The notes beneath the pieces were generated by a model. That model had not been told where the DNA came from, did not search any database, and saw only the letters and a program-made list of their open reading frames with translations. Below are positions 1 to 9,539 of a DNA stretch of 29,696 nucleotides, piece by piece. This stretch comes from Prasinococcaceae sp. CCMP 1430. Lineage: Eukaryota > Prasinodermophyta > Palmophyllophyceae > Prasinococcales > Prasinococcaceae. Each line of letters opens with the position of its first letter. The first letter of the stretch is position 1. The position numbers and the translations under genes were made by a program. The DNA lies in assembly GCA_013416795.1 (NCBI GenBank), contig RQSC01000958.1, positions 131,401-161,096 on the forward strand, given 5' to 3'.

Positions 1-296
1 TTTTTTTTTTTTTTGAGGGTGGTGGACGTGGGAGGAGGGGCTCGACTGGCTGGGGAATATCTGTAGGCACGCCCCATTTTTTTTTTTCGCGCGAACGGCG
101 CGCAACGCCGGCCTCAACCGCCCACCCAACCACCCACAAAAAAGACAGCGTTTGTTTGCGTGTGCGCGCTGCCGACCGCGATCCCGATCCGCTCCTTTCC
201 CTGCGTTTCATCCCTCGTTTCTCTCCCGCCCGCGCCGAAATTCTTCCCGTTTTTTTGTTTTGCCGCTCCGGCGCCGGGCCGCCCCGCCCCCTTTTC

Positions 297-344
297 GATA
301 CCAATCCGCGCCGCCGGCGTTTCTCGCCGGGGCGGATTGGTATC
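297..344. repeat. long inverted repeat upstream of nitrate reductase
   Basis: A perfect 13-base arm, GATACCAATCCGC at 297-309, is repeated in reverse complement at 332-344. Inside it, CCGGCG (314-319) can pair with CGCCGG (325-330) around a 5-base TTTCT loop. Together they form a strong cruciform or hairpin about 260 bases before the ATG. The left arm contains a CCAAT core. It could be a palindromic protein-binding site or a small mobile-element remnant; the sequence alone does not decide. Confidence 0.7.
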
Positions 345-381
345 GCCGCCGCGCGAAAGCCGCCGCGAAAAAAAAACGGGG

Positions 382-402
382 CCGCGCGCGCGCGCGCGCG
401 CG
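382..402. repeat. CG dinucleotide run
   Basis: About ten uninterrupted CG dinucleotides lie in the nitrate reductase 5' region. Such alternating purine-pyrimidine DNA favours the Z form. Similar runs recur inside introns throughout the window. Confidence 0.8.
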
Positions 403-605
403 ACTGCGCGCCGCGTCCGCGAGGAGCGCGGCAGGCACCCCCACGGCGGGCGCCACAGCGTGCGCGCTGCTCTGGCGTCCGCGCGAGCAGGCCCGCGCCA
501 CAGAGAGGTCGACGCGCCCGGCCGCACGGGACAAAGCGCGAACGCCGGCCCCCGCGCCGGACGCACCCGCTCGCCGCTCGCTTGCCTGCACGGGAATTTG
601 CAGTC

Positions 606-3407
606 ATGGTGCTCGGTGTGGTGAAAAAGCTGCTCACGGGGGGGGGCAAGGAGGACCCGTCCGTCTACGGTCCCACCCTCGCCCAGCGCAATGCCTTCAG
701 CGTGCCCGACGTGAAGGCGGAGGCGGAGATGAATGGTGTGGATGACCGCGACAAGGGCACGCCCGACGACTGGGTGCAGCGCCACCCAGACATGATCCGC
801 CTCACGGGGCGTCATCCCTTCAACAGCGAGCCGCCACTCACCAAGCTCTACGAGTCTGGCTTCCACACGCCCTCGCACCTGCACATCGTCCGCAACCACG
901 GTGCCGTGCCCAAGTGCGTTGCGCGCGGCGTGCGCGCGCGCGAGCACCTGCGACGCTCGCGCGCGAATGCCGCCACTCGCGCGCGCACCAGCGTGAAGAG
1001 TCTGTAGGCGTGCTGACGCCCTGGCGCCGCTGCCCGCGATCTCATCGTCCGGACCTCGCCGACGCCCGCATCCCGTTTCCGCAGACTCAGCTGGGACACC
1101 CACCGCGTCTCCGTGGGCGGCCTGGTGAGCAAGGGCCGCTCGTTCTCCATGGACGAGCTGTTCGCGGGTGGCGCGAAGCTGCCCATTTCGAGCTTCCCCG
1201 TGCTGCTGCCGTGCGCTGGCAATCGCCGCAAGGAGGAGAACATGGTGAAGCAGACCATTGGCTTCAACTGGGGCGCGGCGGCCGTGGGCGTGAGCATTTG
1301 GTCCGGCATCCACCTCTGTGACCTGCTGACGTACTGTGGCGTCAACCTCGACAAGGCCAAGTGGGTGTGCTTCGAGGGTCCCGAGGGCGAGCTTCCCGGC
1401 GGCGAGAAGGGTATCTACGGTACCTCCGTCCCCATCGACCGCTGCATGGACCGCACGCAGGACGTCCTCATCGCCTTCATGCAGAACGGCGAGAAGCTGC
1501 GCCCTGACCACGGCTATCCCGTGCGCGTCATCCTGCCCGGGCACATCGGCGGACGCACCATCAAGTGGCTGTGCAAGATCACGGTGACTGAGGAGGAGTC
1601 CGACAACTTCTATCACTACCGCGACAACCGCGTGCTGCCCAGCCACGTCGACGCCGAGCTCGCCGACAAGGAGGGCTGGTGGATGAAGCCAGAGTTCGTT
1701 ATCAACCACCTCAACATCCAGAGTGCCTCGGTGTACCCGCAGCATGGCGAGATTGCCAAGCTGCCCATCGCGAAGACCCTCAAGACGAAGAGCGGGCTGA
1801 ATGCCACTTCGCCAGTGGCTGGCGAGCCCGGTGCGACGACGTACACACTTAAGGGCTACGCCTACAGTAGCGGCCCGAAGGTGCACCGCGTGGAGATCTC
1901 CCTCGACAGCGGCAAGACGTGGATCCTCACCAAGATCACGCACCCGTGGGAGGTGATGGAGGACAAGGAGCTCTGGTCGCCGCGCTGGTCCAGCCGCTGC
2001 TGGTGCTGGTGCTTCTGGGAGCACACCATCGATCTGGGGGCGTTTGCCAACACCATCACGGCTGGCGTTGAGGGCGAGCTCTGCGTGCGCGCGTGGGACG
2101 TCACGATGAACACGCAGCCGAACGCGCTCAGCTGGAACGTGATGGGCATGCTCAACAACTGCTGGTTCCGTACCAAGGTGCACAAGACAGTCGGTGGTGG
2201 CACCGTGTCGCTCGAGTTCGAGCAGCCGACGATCGCAGGACCCAAGCAGGGCGGCTGGATGGACCGCGTGGATCCTGTCAAGGAAGCCGCGGAGAAGGCG
2301 GCCAAGGCGAAGGCGGCCGCCGAGGCCGCCAAGAAGTCCGCGAACATGCCCAAGTTTACGCGCGCCGAGGTGGCCAAGCACAACACGGAGAAGGACGTGT
2401 GGATCGTCGTCAACGAAAAGGTGTACGACTGCACGCCGTACCTGAAGGAGCACCCGGGCGGCGCCGAGTCAATCATGATCAATGCCGGTGCCGAGTCCAC
2501 CGAGGACTTCGAGGCGATTCACTCGCAGAAGGCCTGGAAAATTCTCGACAAGTACTACATCGGCGACATCGTTGGCGGCGATGAGAAGCCCGTCGTCGCG
2601 GCGCCGGTGAAGGCCGAGGGCGTTGTCCTCGACCCCACTTCGTGGGTGTCGCTGCCGCTCGTGAAGCGCACGAAGCGCAGCCACGACACCGTCGAGTTCA
2701 AGTTCCGCTTCCCGAAGGAGACGGACAAGCTCGGCCTTCCCTGCGGCCAGCACTTCCTCACGCGCATCAAGGGCCCCGACGGCAAGAACGTCATCCGGGC
2801 GTACACGCCCATCTCAAACGACAAGCAGTCGGGCTCGGTCGACCTGCTCATCAAGGTCTACTATCCCAACGACAAGTTCCCCGAGGGCGGCAAGATGTCG
2901 CAGCTCTTCGACAACCTCAAGTTGGGTGACACAGTAGAGTTCAAGGGCCCGATCGGCCACCTGGACTATCATGGCAAGAGCGACTTCACTGTGGGCGGAA
3001 AGCGCGGCACCTTCGCCAAGTGCAACTTCATCGCCGGCGGAACGGGCATCACGCCCATCTACCAGCTGCTCAAGGAGAATGCCGAGGAGAAGGACGACAA
3101 GACCAACATGGTGCTCGCCTTTGGCAACCGTACCCCCGCAGACATCCTGTGCAAAGAGGAGCTCGACTCGTTCGTCGCCACCAAGCCCAAGAACATCGAT
3201 GTGCAATACGTCGTCAGCAGCAATGGCGGCGACAAGTCATGGAAGGGTCATGTGGGTAACGTCAGCAAGGACATGTGCTTGAAGTACTTCCATCCGCCCG
3301 CCGACGACGTGCTGAACGGTCTGTGCGGGCCTCCCGGCATGGTCACTGCGCTCACCAAGGTCCTGAAGGAGCTCGGCCACAAAGAGGAGAACATTTTTGC
3401 GTTCTAA
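606..3407 (+). CDS. NIA: assimilatory nitrate reductase, NAD(P)H-dependent, one intron
   Basis: Reduces nitrate to nitrite in the cytosol, the first step of nitrate assimilation. Exon 1 is 606-913 and exon 2 is 1085-3404 plus stop; the intron 914-1084 (171 bases, phase 2) restores the conserved HGAVPK-LSW junction. The spliced protein is 876 residues, close to the usual 850-920. Domains in order: molybdopterin domain with the Mo-ligand Cys146 in PCAGNRRK; dimerisation domain with NTQPNALSWNVMGM; cytochrome b5 domain from about residue 524 with heme His559 (HPGG) and His582; FAD domain with RAYTPIS near 675; NADH domain with GGTGITP near 754 and CGPPGM near 850; terminal Phe. The first hinge (about 499-523) is Ala/Lys-rich and lacks the plant 14-3-3 site. 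The start at 606 is the first ATG that gives a plausible N-terminus. No transporter of the NRT2 type sits beside it. Very confident in function; the exact start is less sure. Confidence 0.96.
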
Positions 3408-3494
3408 TTTGCGTTCTAAGTTTCGCTAGGAGTGAGTAGAATGGTGGGAGTCCAGTCGCGCCACTGTGGGGCAGGCTCCACAGACTGTGATCGT

Positions 3495-3513
3495 ACATTT
3501 TTTAATTTAATAG
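3495..3513 (+). terminator. AT-rich patch after nitrate reductase, probable poly(A) region
   Basis: A 19-base AT-only or nearly AT-only patch lies about 90 bases after the stop codon, in an otherwise GC-rich convergent intergenic region. Its position suits mRNA 3'-end formation. No canonical AATAAA is present. Confidence 0.4.
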
Positions 3514-3612
3514 CCTTGTGTAGGACACTCGGGGAGTTGTCTGCCGCGCGCTGAGCGCGCGACTCGCGTCGCGCGTGTTGGTTGGCCACGCGCGCACCAA
3601 TGCTATGTTACA

Positions 3613-3652
3613 GCCCTTTTCCAAACGCCGATCGCGCCGGCGTTTCTAGGGC
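3613..3652. repeat. hairpin between convergent genes
   Basis: AAACGCCG (3623-3630) and CGGCGTTT (3638-3645) form an 8-base stem with a 7-base loop. GCCCT (3613-3617) and AGGGC (3648-3652) can add an outer stem. It carries CGCCGGCGTTTCT, the same 13-mer as the hairpin upstream of nitrate reductase. It lies between the 3' ends of nitrate reductase and the neighbouring transporter. Confidence 0.55.
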
Positions 3653-3695
3653 AGCGCTGGTCATGACGGACGGCTGGAGAGCGGGAGCGCACGAG

Positions 3696-5392
3696 TCACA
3701 CCTCACCTGCTACTACCTTGGCCTCGGCCAGCTCGTCCTCGGCGTGCAAATCTAGCGCCGATCCCTTGGCCTTGACCCCCTTTCGTTCAGCGCGCGCGGC
3801 AGGCACAAGTGCCACCACCGAGCACAGCGCCAGCCACGCGAGCACCTTGAACAAAGCTGCCCATCCGTACGTGTGCGCGATTGATGAAGTCACGGCGCCC
3901 TGCAGCACGGAGCCCAAGGCACCAACGCCGTCCACGACGCCGACGGTGGCAGCAATGTCGCCACCATTTGCCAAGTCTCGAGGGATCAGACCGCTAAGGA
4001 AGTTGTCCGGCCCGGCGACAGCAAAGCCCGCAACAAACAGCAAGGCGACCGCACGTGCACCACTCAGAAAGCGCCCAAGCGACGCAAGAATGCCCCCGCC
4101 GCCGTCGATGCCGTCGGCTGCCTGCTCTGCCGACGCTGCCCACAGCGCCATGCCGCCCATGCTCACGGCAAATAGCAACAACATGGGCAGCAAGACGGGG
4201 TACCGCCTCCCCCCGACGAACTTGTCGACTAGGACACCGGAGAGGGCACAGCCGAGCACGGATCCCCACTCAAAAGCACTTGCGACAACGCTTGCATGGT
4301 GGTCTTCCAAGCGTACGACCTTGTGCAGGAAGAATGGCAGCCAAAAAAGGAGCACAAAACGAATGAGCTTTAGGATGAAGTACGCCAAGGCCACGCTCCG
4401 CAAGAAAGGCAGCTCCAATGTGGCGAGCATTCGGGCGAGCGCTCCTCGCCGGTCGCGCTTCATGCCGACGAGGTGCCCGACGTCCATTGCGTGAACTTCC
4501 GACTGCTGCCGGCTGCGGCCCACGACCGGTACTGCCGCCCATGCGACGGCAGAGAGAAACGTGACGAACCAGCCTGGAATGGAGAAGCACGATCGCCAGC
4601 CGTGGTGCTGGAGGTGCCCAGACAGCCCCACGTTACCAGCGGCGCCGCCGAGGTGACAACTCACGAGCCAGACCCCCATCACGGACGCCAGCACATGCTC
4701 GGGGAATGAATTGTTCAGTAGTGCCATGCATGTGGGAAATATCATGCCCTGCGTCAGACCTACGATGCCCCACAGAAGAGTGAGCGCACGCGCACCACCG
4801 CTTGATGGCACCAGCTGCGACACGAGCACGCCGAATACCCCGCTCGAGGCGCCCCCGGCGCACAGCACACCGCGTTCGCCCACGACACTGGCCAGTGGCG
4901 CCGCTGCGAAGCTTCCTATCGTGTACGCCATGAGGTACGAGGTGTCGACGACCGCGAGAGCATGCGGCCCATCGACGACCGCCTCGGCCAGCAAGCGGGC
5001 CTTGACTATGCTCACGCCCTGGCGCGTATGAAGGCGGGGAGAGCGTGGGGATGCAAACGACGACAGGAAGATACGCGTGCGCGTATGAGGCGGGCGAGCA
5101 AGTGGGTGAGCGAGCGACAGAGAAAGAGCCGCATCCACGGGAGTCAGTGCATCTGTCTCCTGCGGAGTGAGGTCCGCGAGAGCGAGCGTGCGAGCGAGTC
5201 GCAAGTGCGCGCGCACGTGTGGTGTGTGCGTGCGGTGCTCACCTTCCTCGCAGCGACGACGCAGAAGTAGAGCGCAAACGTCGCGGCGAAGACCTTCCAT
5301 CGCTCCGCTCTGGCCCCACGCGCGAGAAAGACCGAGCCAACTCTCGGTTGCGCCGAGCGCCCGCCCGGGCCCTTCTCCCTCCCGCGCCGCAT
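3696..5392 (-). CDS. MFS transporter, SLC37/organophosphate-antiporter-like
   Basis: Predicted multi-span membrane transporter of the major facilitator superfamily. Exon 1 is 5392-5243 (50 residues from the ATG at 5392); exon 2 is 5018-3699 plus stop; the intron 5019-5242 is 224 bases, phase 0. Splicing gives 490 residues and joins the first membrane segment (ending ...LYFCVVAARK) to GVSIVKARL, which matches the SRKP-x-S-VK junction of SLC37 and GlpT-type carriers. Later features include VDTSYLMAYTIGSF, LNNSFPEHVLASVMGVW, NGGD-like and GW(A/R) motifs, about eleven more hydrophobic segments, and an acidic cytosolic C-tail. The substrate is probably a phosphorylated organic compound such as a sugar phosphate, but that is inferred from the family only. 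It is not a nitrate transporter: the NNP signature is absent. The neighbouring gene at 5808 is divergent. Confidence 0.75.
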
Positions 5393-5807
5393 CGCAAGCG
5401 CGCCCCAGCCCAACCGTGCTGCGGCCGATCGCGCCGGCGGTGGGGCGCGCCTCACCCCCACGCGCGCCACCACCAGCAGCGCCCCTCACTGAGCGCCGGC
5501 CGGCCGGACAAAGGGCAAGGGAAGTGAGGGCGGGGGGGAAGCGGGCTTGCTGCTGGCTCCCCCCCAGGCGCCCCGGCGCACGCGCCTCGCGCGCGAGCTG
5601 TGCAGACTGGCCCCACCCGTGCACCGGCGCGGGCCAGCGACGCAGCGCTCCTCTCGCGCTGCCTCGACGCGAATTTTGACCTCTGCCAGGGCAAATCTGC
5701 CATGGCTGTTTGCGGTGCAGCGCGCTCGACGGTGGGCGCGGCAGAGGCGACGCTCGGCGCAGGGTGCGGGGGCCCCTCCGCCTCCGCCCCCGTCCTCACG
5801 CGTGGCC
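5393..5807. promoter_or_regulatory. divergent intergenic region, shared promoter
   Basis: This GC-rich stretch separates two divergent ATGs. It contains a GGCCGGCC-type palindrome near 5503-5510 and pyrimidine- and purine-rich segments. No TATA box or gene is visible, although several frames are open for lack of AT-rich stops. Confidence 0.4.
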
Positions 5808-7808
5808 ATGGCGCCGCCGAGGCCAGAGCTGTCGCTGGGCTTCGAAGATGCGCTGGTGGACGCCGTGGAGGAGGCGCTCGCGGCCGGCGCGCGTGGCGGC
5901 GTGACCGCGGCCGACGTGCTTCGGCCGTACGCGCAGCGCGGCGGGGAGGCGCCCGCGGCGGCGCTCGACGGCCAGCTTATCGCGCTCGCGGCGGCCACCG
6001 GCGCCGAGCTACGAGGCGCTGGGGGCACAGGGGGTCCAGGTACGCACGCAGGCCTCGCGGCTCGAGCCTAGCCTCGCTCTGCGCGCTGCACACTGCCAGC
6101 CAGGCACTGACCTCTGCGCTGCCGTTGTCGCTGCAAAGGGCGCGTTGTGTATGGCTTCGCGCCGAGGATCCGCGCTAGGCTTGCCATGCGCGCGGGCCGC
6201 GGACGCCTGGCGGCGACGGCCGTAGCCCTCTTCTTCGCCGCGGCGCGCGTCGGGAGGCTCTTCTTCGGGGGGGCGCTCGTGGTGTCCGTCGTCATCCTCG
6301 TCCTCGCGCTCATCGCCCTTGCCATCCTCGCCGTCATGGCTGCTGCGCGTGACGGAGGTGGCCGCGGGGGTGGCCATAGGGCGCCGTCGCCTTTCGTGCC
6401 CGGCGGGCACGCGCACGGGCACGGGATCGACACCTACCACACGCACTACGTCAGGCCGATAGGGCTGGATACCGACTTCTGGTTCTGGATGTGGTATTGG
6501 GACAGGCTCGACAGGCGCGCTCAGTGGGACTGGGCGCATGGCGCGCCGCAGTATCAGTATCAGCACCAGGGTGACGCGGCGCAGGCGGCCGGGGGAAATC
6601 GCTGGGTGCCTTTCGCGCTAGGCGCCGCCGCGGCCGCGCCGGAGGAGGCAGACGGAAAACCTGGCAGAGATGGATCAGGTGGCGGTGCTGGCCCGAGCGG
6701 TGGCGGTGGCGACGGCGGCGATGGCGGTGGGGATCCGGACGACCCCTCCGCCGCGAGACGCGCTCTGCACTTGCCCGATCGAGCGCCAGCTGTTGATGAC
6801 GTCGATGCCTCTGCATCCGAACGCGCAGACAAGAAGCCCAACTTCATGCTCGACGTGTTCGCTTTCGTGTTCGGCGGGGCGGCGCACGAGTATGCGGACT
6901 ACGGCGCTGGCTCCCACGCGCTCGAGGGGCGCAGGGCGCTGGCGGTGTACGACAAAATTGCAGAATGCGGCGGAGTGGTGTGCGCCGAGCAGCTCGCGCC
7001 ATTTCTTGACGACATCTTGCTGAAGCGCTCGGCGGGCGGCAGGGGCGGCGGCACGGCAGCGGCTGCAACGGCCTTGTTTGAGCAATCAGCCAGGCGACTC
7101 CGGCGTGTGCTTCGCCTGCGGCGCACGGAGGGGTCGGGTTCGGACGATGAGCGCGCGGAGGACACGAGTGACGGCACCGGCACGCTGCAGGAGGGTTACA
7201 TGTTGCCCGTGTGTCGACGTTTCGGTGGCACTCCTGTGGCCACCGACGATGGCGTGCTCGCGTACATCTTCCCGTTGGTGGCCACAGCCTCGCGCGCCAC
7301 GGCCGGACAAGGCGCGCCTGAGCCGCCGCCGTTGCTGGAGAAGGAATGGCCACACCTCGCACCCCGGCTACACGATAGGGAGGGGCGCGTCGCGCTCGTC
7401 GCAGGACTGGGCGCGGCGAACGTAGCGCTGCTCTTTGCCTTTAGTGGCATACACGCCAGCATCACAAGTGGCAAAGGCGCGCGGGAGCTCTCGAAGCTCT
7501 TCGTCGCGAGCGTCGGAGCCGAAGGCAACCAGGAGGCGATTTCTGACTTCGAGAAGCTTCTCGTCGATTTCGTCAATTTCGTGGCGTGGATGCTGCCCGC
7601 ACTGTGGGCCTACGCGCTCAGCTTCATCGTGGTGCCCACGGCACGCTGGCTGGTCAGGGAGGTCCTAAATCGCGGGGTGAGGCACCGCAATGCACGTCGC
7701 GGGCCTGCAGCCGCCGAAGCGCTCGCGCACGCCGAAGCAGCCGAGGAGGTCAAGGGGCAAGCGCTCGCCTTCGCGACCAGAGCGCTCGCGCGTGGCAATG
7801 TCGTGTGA
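5808..7808 (+). CDS. At5g03900-like plastid membrane protein
   Basis: Homologue of the plant chloroplast protein At5g03900, annotated elsewhere as iron-sulfur cluster biosynthesis family; its biochemical role is not established. Exon 1 is 5808-6039 and exon 2 is 6139-7805 plus stop; the 99-base phase-1 intron joins a winged-helix-like N-terminus to RVVYGFAPRIRARLA, the counterpart of the plant VYVFPKDYR segment. Splicing gives 633 residues. It has one long membrane helix at about 118-146, a Trp/Tyr-rich FWFWMWYWD motif, a Gly/Asp-rich insert (about 256-278), the conserved FAFVFG and GGVVCAEQLAPFLD blocks, then YMLPVCRRFGG and IFPLVATA, and two C-terminal membrane helices (about 495-515 and 557-582). 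The ATG at 5808 has a strong context (GCCATGG) but the predicted protein starts with no signal or transit peptide, so an upstream exon is possible. It converges with the gene at 7879, leaving only 70 bases between stop codons. Confidence 0.75.
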
Positions 7809-7878
7809 AACTGAGTAGAGTGTACACCATGGCGCGCTTCAATGTCTCGCATTGGGCGTAGGCCGAGCGACCCGAGTT

Positions 7879-9153
7879 TTACGCATTGGCTGCCTCGCTA
7901 GTTCGGCCCAGAGTTAGCAGTACACCATAGTGGTCGCTCACGAAGACCGGCAGCACCTTGTCCTTGCCGCGAACGTTTTTGACGAACGTCTCGCCGGGCA
8001 CGCACTGGTCGCCAACTATCTCTATGCCCTGTGCATGCCAGGCGCTGCCCGCGGACAGCAGAAATCTGTCGAGCCTCTCACGCATGCCGTAGAACGTAAG
8101 CATCTTGTTTGTGGCCGTGTCGAATGTGAAACCATCTGAACCAGGCCTGAGGGTTCTCCAGGCGTCCATCCACCCCGGCGGCAGCGGCATGGGCCCATCC
8201 GAAGGAGCTCCCCTGCGCGTCCGCTCTTCCGACCAGTTCATGTCGCCACACAATATGGCCACGGAAGCCTCGCCTTCCCTCCACCCCTGAAGCACGCGTA
8301 GAGCCTCCACCAGCTGCGCCTGCCGCTGCTCGACGTTCCAAGCCGGCGGACTTTGGTACACAATGGGGCTTTCTAGGTGCGACGTGGCAATCACCACCCG
8401 CTCACCGTCGCCGCAGTCAATGGAGCACGAGAGCAGGTCTCTGCCCATGACGCTGTTGCGAAAGGGCACCCTGCGCGCCGATCCGGGCACCACCTCAAGC
8501 GAGCGCCGCACCAAAAGGAGCGTGTAGTACGCAGCACCATACTCTTCATCGGTGACCGAGCGGTAGCGCTGCCACCAGCTTCGCCCGTCTGTGCCGGCCT
8601 TGGTCTCGTTCTTCATAATGTACACCTGCTCGGCCGTGCACTCCTGCAGCGCGATGACGTCGGGGTCGTGCCGTTTAACGAGCGCACCGAGCGCCGCAGC
8701 GCGCTGTTCCCGGCACGCGCGATCGAACCATATGTTCAGGGTTAGCAATTTGAGCTTGTCCACGCGCGCCTCTGCGGGAGCGCCGTCCCACGCCTTCGGC
8801 GCGGCCGAGGTTGCTGCGCCGCTGCCTGCCGCGCCCCTTCGCTGCCTCTGGCGCGCCGCCCGCTCCGCATGGAGCTGCTGCAGCCACACGTTCTGAGGCG
8901 GAGCTTCCAGCACCCGCGGCGCGACATCCACGCCCCCTTCCTCCTGGACTGCCCCCTGCGCCCTATGTGAGCCCCCTGCGCCCTCAGCCTCCCCCCTCGC
9001 TTCACCACCTTGGCCCTCCTTCCTCGGGCGTTTCCGAGCGCCCTGCCCGCTGCCCGGCCTGCTACCCGTAGCCGCCGCGCTCGCGCCGACGATCTGCACG
9101 TCGTCATCGTCAGACGAGTCCGAGATCAGGTCGACCACGTCCGGAGCGGCCAT
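7879..9153 (-). CDS. TDP2-like endonuclease/exonuclease/phosphatase protein with SUMO-interacting motif
   Basis: Intronless gene for 424 residues. The C-terminal half is an endonuclease/exonuclease/phosphatase fold with Asn140 (TLNIWF), Glu171 (ALQE), His259 (TSHLES), Asp304/Asn306 (GDMN) and Asp407/His408 (SDHYG). The SHLES and SDHYG patterns resemble tyrosyl-DNA phosphodiesterase 2, which removes topoisomerase II adducts from 5' DNA ends in the nucleus; other family members remain possible. The N-terminus reads VVDLISDSSDDDD at residues 6-18, a textbook SUMO-interacting motif followed by acidic residues. A basic KRPRK cluster (41-45) may be a nuclear localisation signal, and a charged linker follows. 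ATG 9153 is chosen because it is the first ATG in the open frame; the longer frame upstream begins only with GTG. Confidence 0.78.
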   Translation of the reverse strand: MAAPDVVDLISDSSDDDDVQIVGASAAATGSRPGSGQGARKRPRKEGQGGEARGEAEGAGGSHRAQGAVQEEGGVDVAPRVLEAPPQNVWLQQLHAERAARQRQRRGAAGSGAATSAAPKAWDGAPAEARVDKLKLLTLNIWFDRACREQRAAALGALVKRHDPDVIALQECTAEQVYIMKNETKAGTDGRSWWQRYRSVTDEEYGAAYYTLLLVRRSLEVVPGSARRVPFRNSVMGRDLLSCSIDCGDGERVVIATSHLESPIVYQSPPAWNVEQRQAQLVEALRVLQGWREGEASVAILCGDMNWSEERTRRGAPSDGPMPLPPGWMDAWRTLRPGSDGFTFDTATNKMLTFYGMRERLDRFLLSAGSAWHAQGIEIVGDQCVPGETFVKNVRGKDKVLPVFVSDHYGVLLTLGRTSEAANA

Positions 9154-9539
9154 CTGGGGCGGCTGGGGCCGCGCGCCTGGCGCCCCGCATGTGGCGGCAC
9201 CGGCCCCCTGCTCCGCCCCGAGCAGCGCCGACACTGGGCCCACACCCCCTTCTTCTCCCTACGGCGTGATATATATAGAATAACAAATAGTACAAACCAC
9301 GGGCGAGTTGTTTGCTCATGTGAGGCGTTTTGATGGCAAACAAGAGCAGAAGCAGTCAACATGCATGGGGGTCACGCACGTGCTTTTTGACCATCCCGTT
9401 CGAAGCCTTCTAGAATCTGGGAAGTGCTGGCGGCCGTGTCTGCGCTGGAGGCGAAGAGGGGGGGAAGGGGGGAGGTGGGGCTGCCACACCGTGCGCGCTG
9501 CGCGGACATCCCACGGGCGTGGGTTGCCTCTCTGACGCG
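9154..9539. promoter_or_regulatory. divergent promoter with TATA-like box
   Basis: The 386 bases between two divergent ATGs contain TATATATA at 9270-9277, the clearest TATA-like element of the window. It is symmetric, 117 bases before the minus-strand ATG and 263 before the plus-strand ATG. The AT-rich neighbourhood (9268-9298) stands out from the GC-rich surroundings. No gene is seen. Confidence 0.5.

Larger units (their letters stand above)
1..605 (+). promoter_or_regulatory. 5' flank of the nitrate reductase gene
   Basis: No gene is recognisable here. The stretch starts with a 14-base T run, has a second T run near 77-88, and then becomes GC-rich with A runs near 368-376. It holds the long inverted repeat at 297-344 and a CG dinucleotide run at 382-402. 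It probably contains the promoter and 5' untranslated region of the nitrate reductase gene. The reading frame stays open upstream of the ATG at 606, but the upstream translation is low-complexity Arg/Pro/Ala sequence with no family match, so it is taken as noncoding. Confidence 0.5.

Noticed and set aside
114-2453. 779-codon open frame antisense to nitrate reductase
   Set aside because: It mirrors the real gene in a genome with few AT-rich stops; its translation is Arg/Ala/His low complexity with no domain, and the sense strand carries the complete conserved enzyme.
3408-5392. Possible nitrate-assimilation cluster with a nitrate transporter beside nitrate reductase
   Set aside because: The neighbouring transporter lacks the NNP/NRT2 signature and fits the SLC37/OPA group; no nitrite reductase is present.
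5144-5473. GTG-initiated start for the SLC37-like first exon
   Set aside because: The first in-frame ATG is at 5392 and gives a normal 50-residue N-terminus; non-ATG initiation is unlikely.
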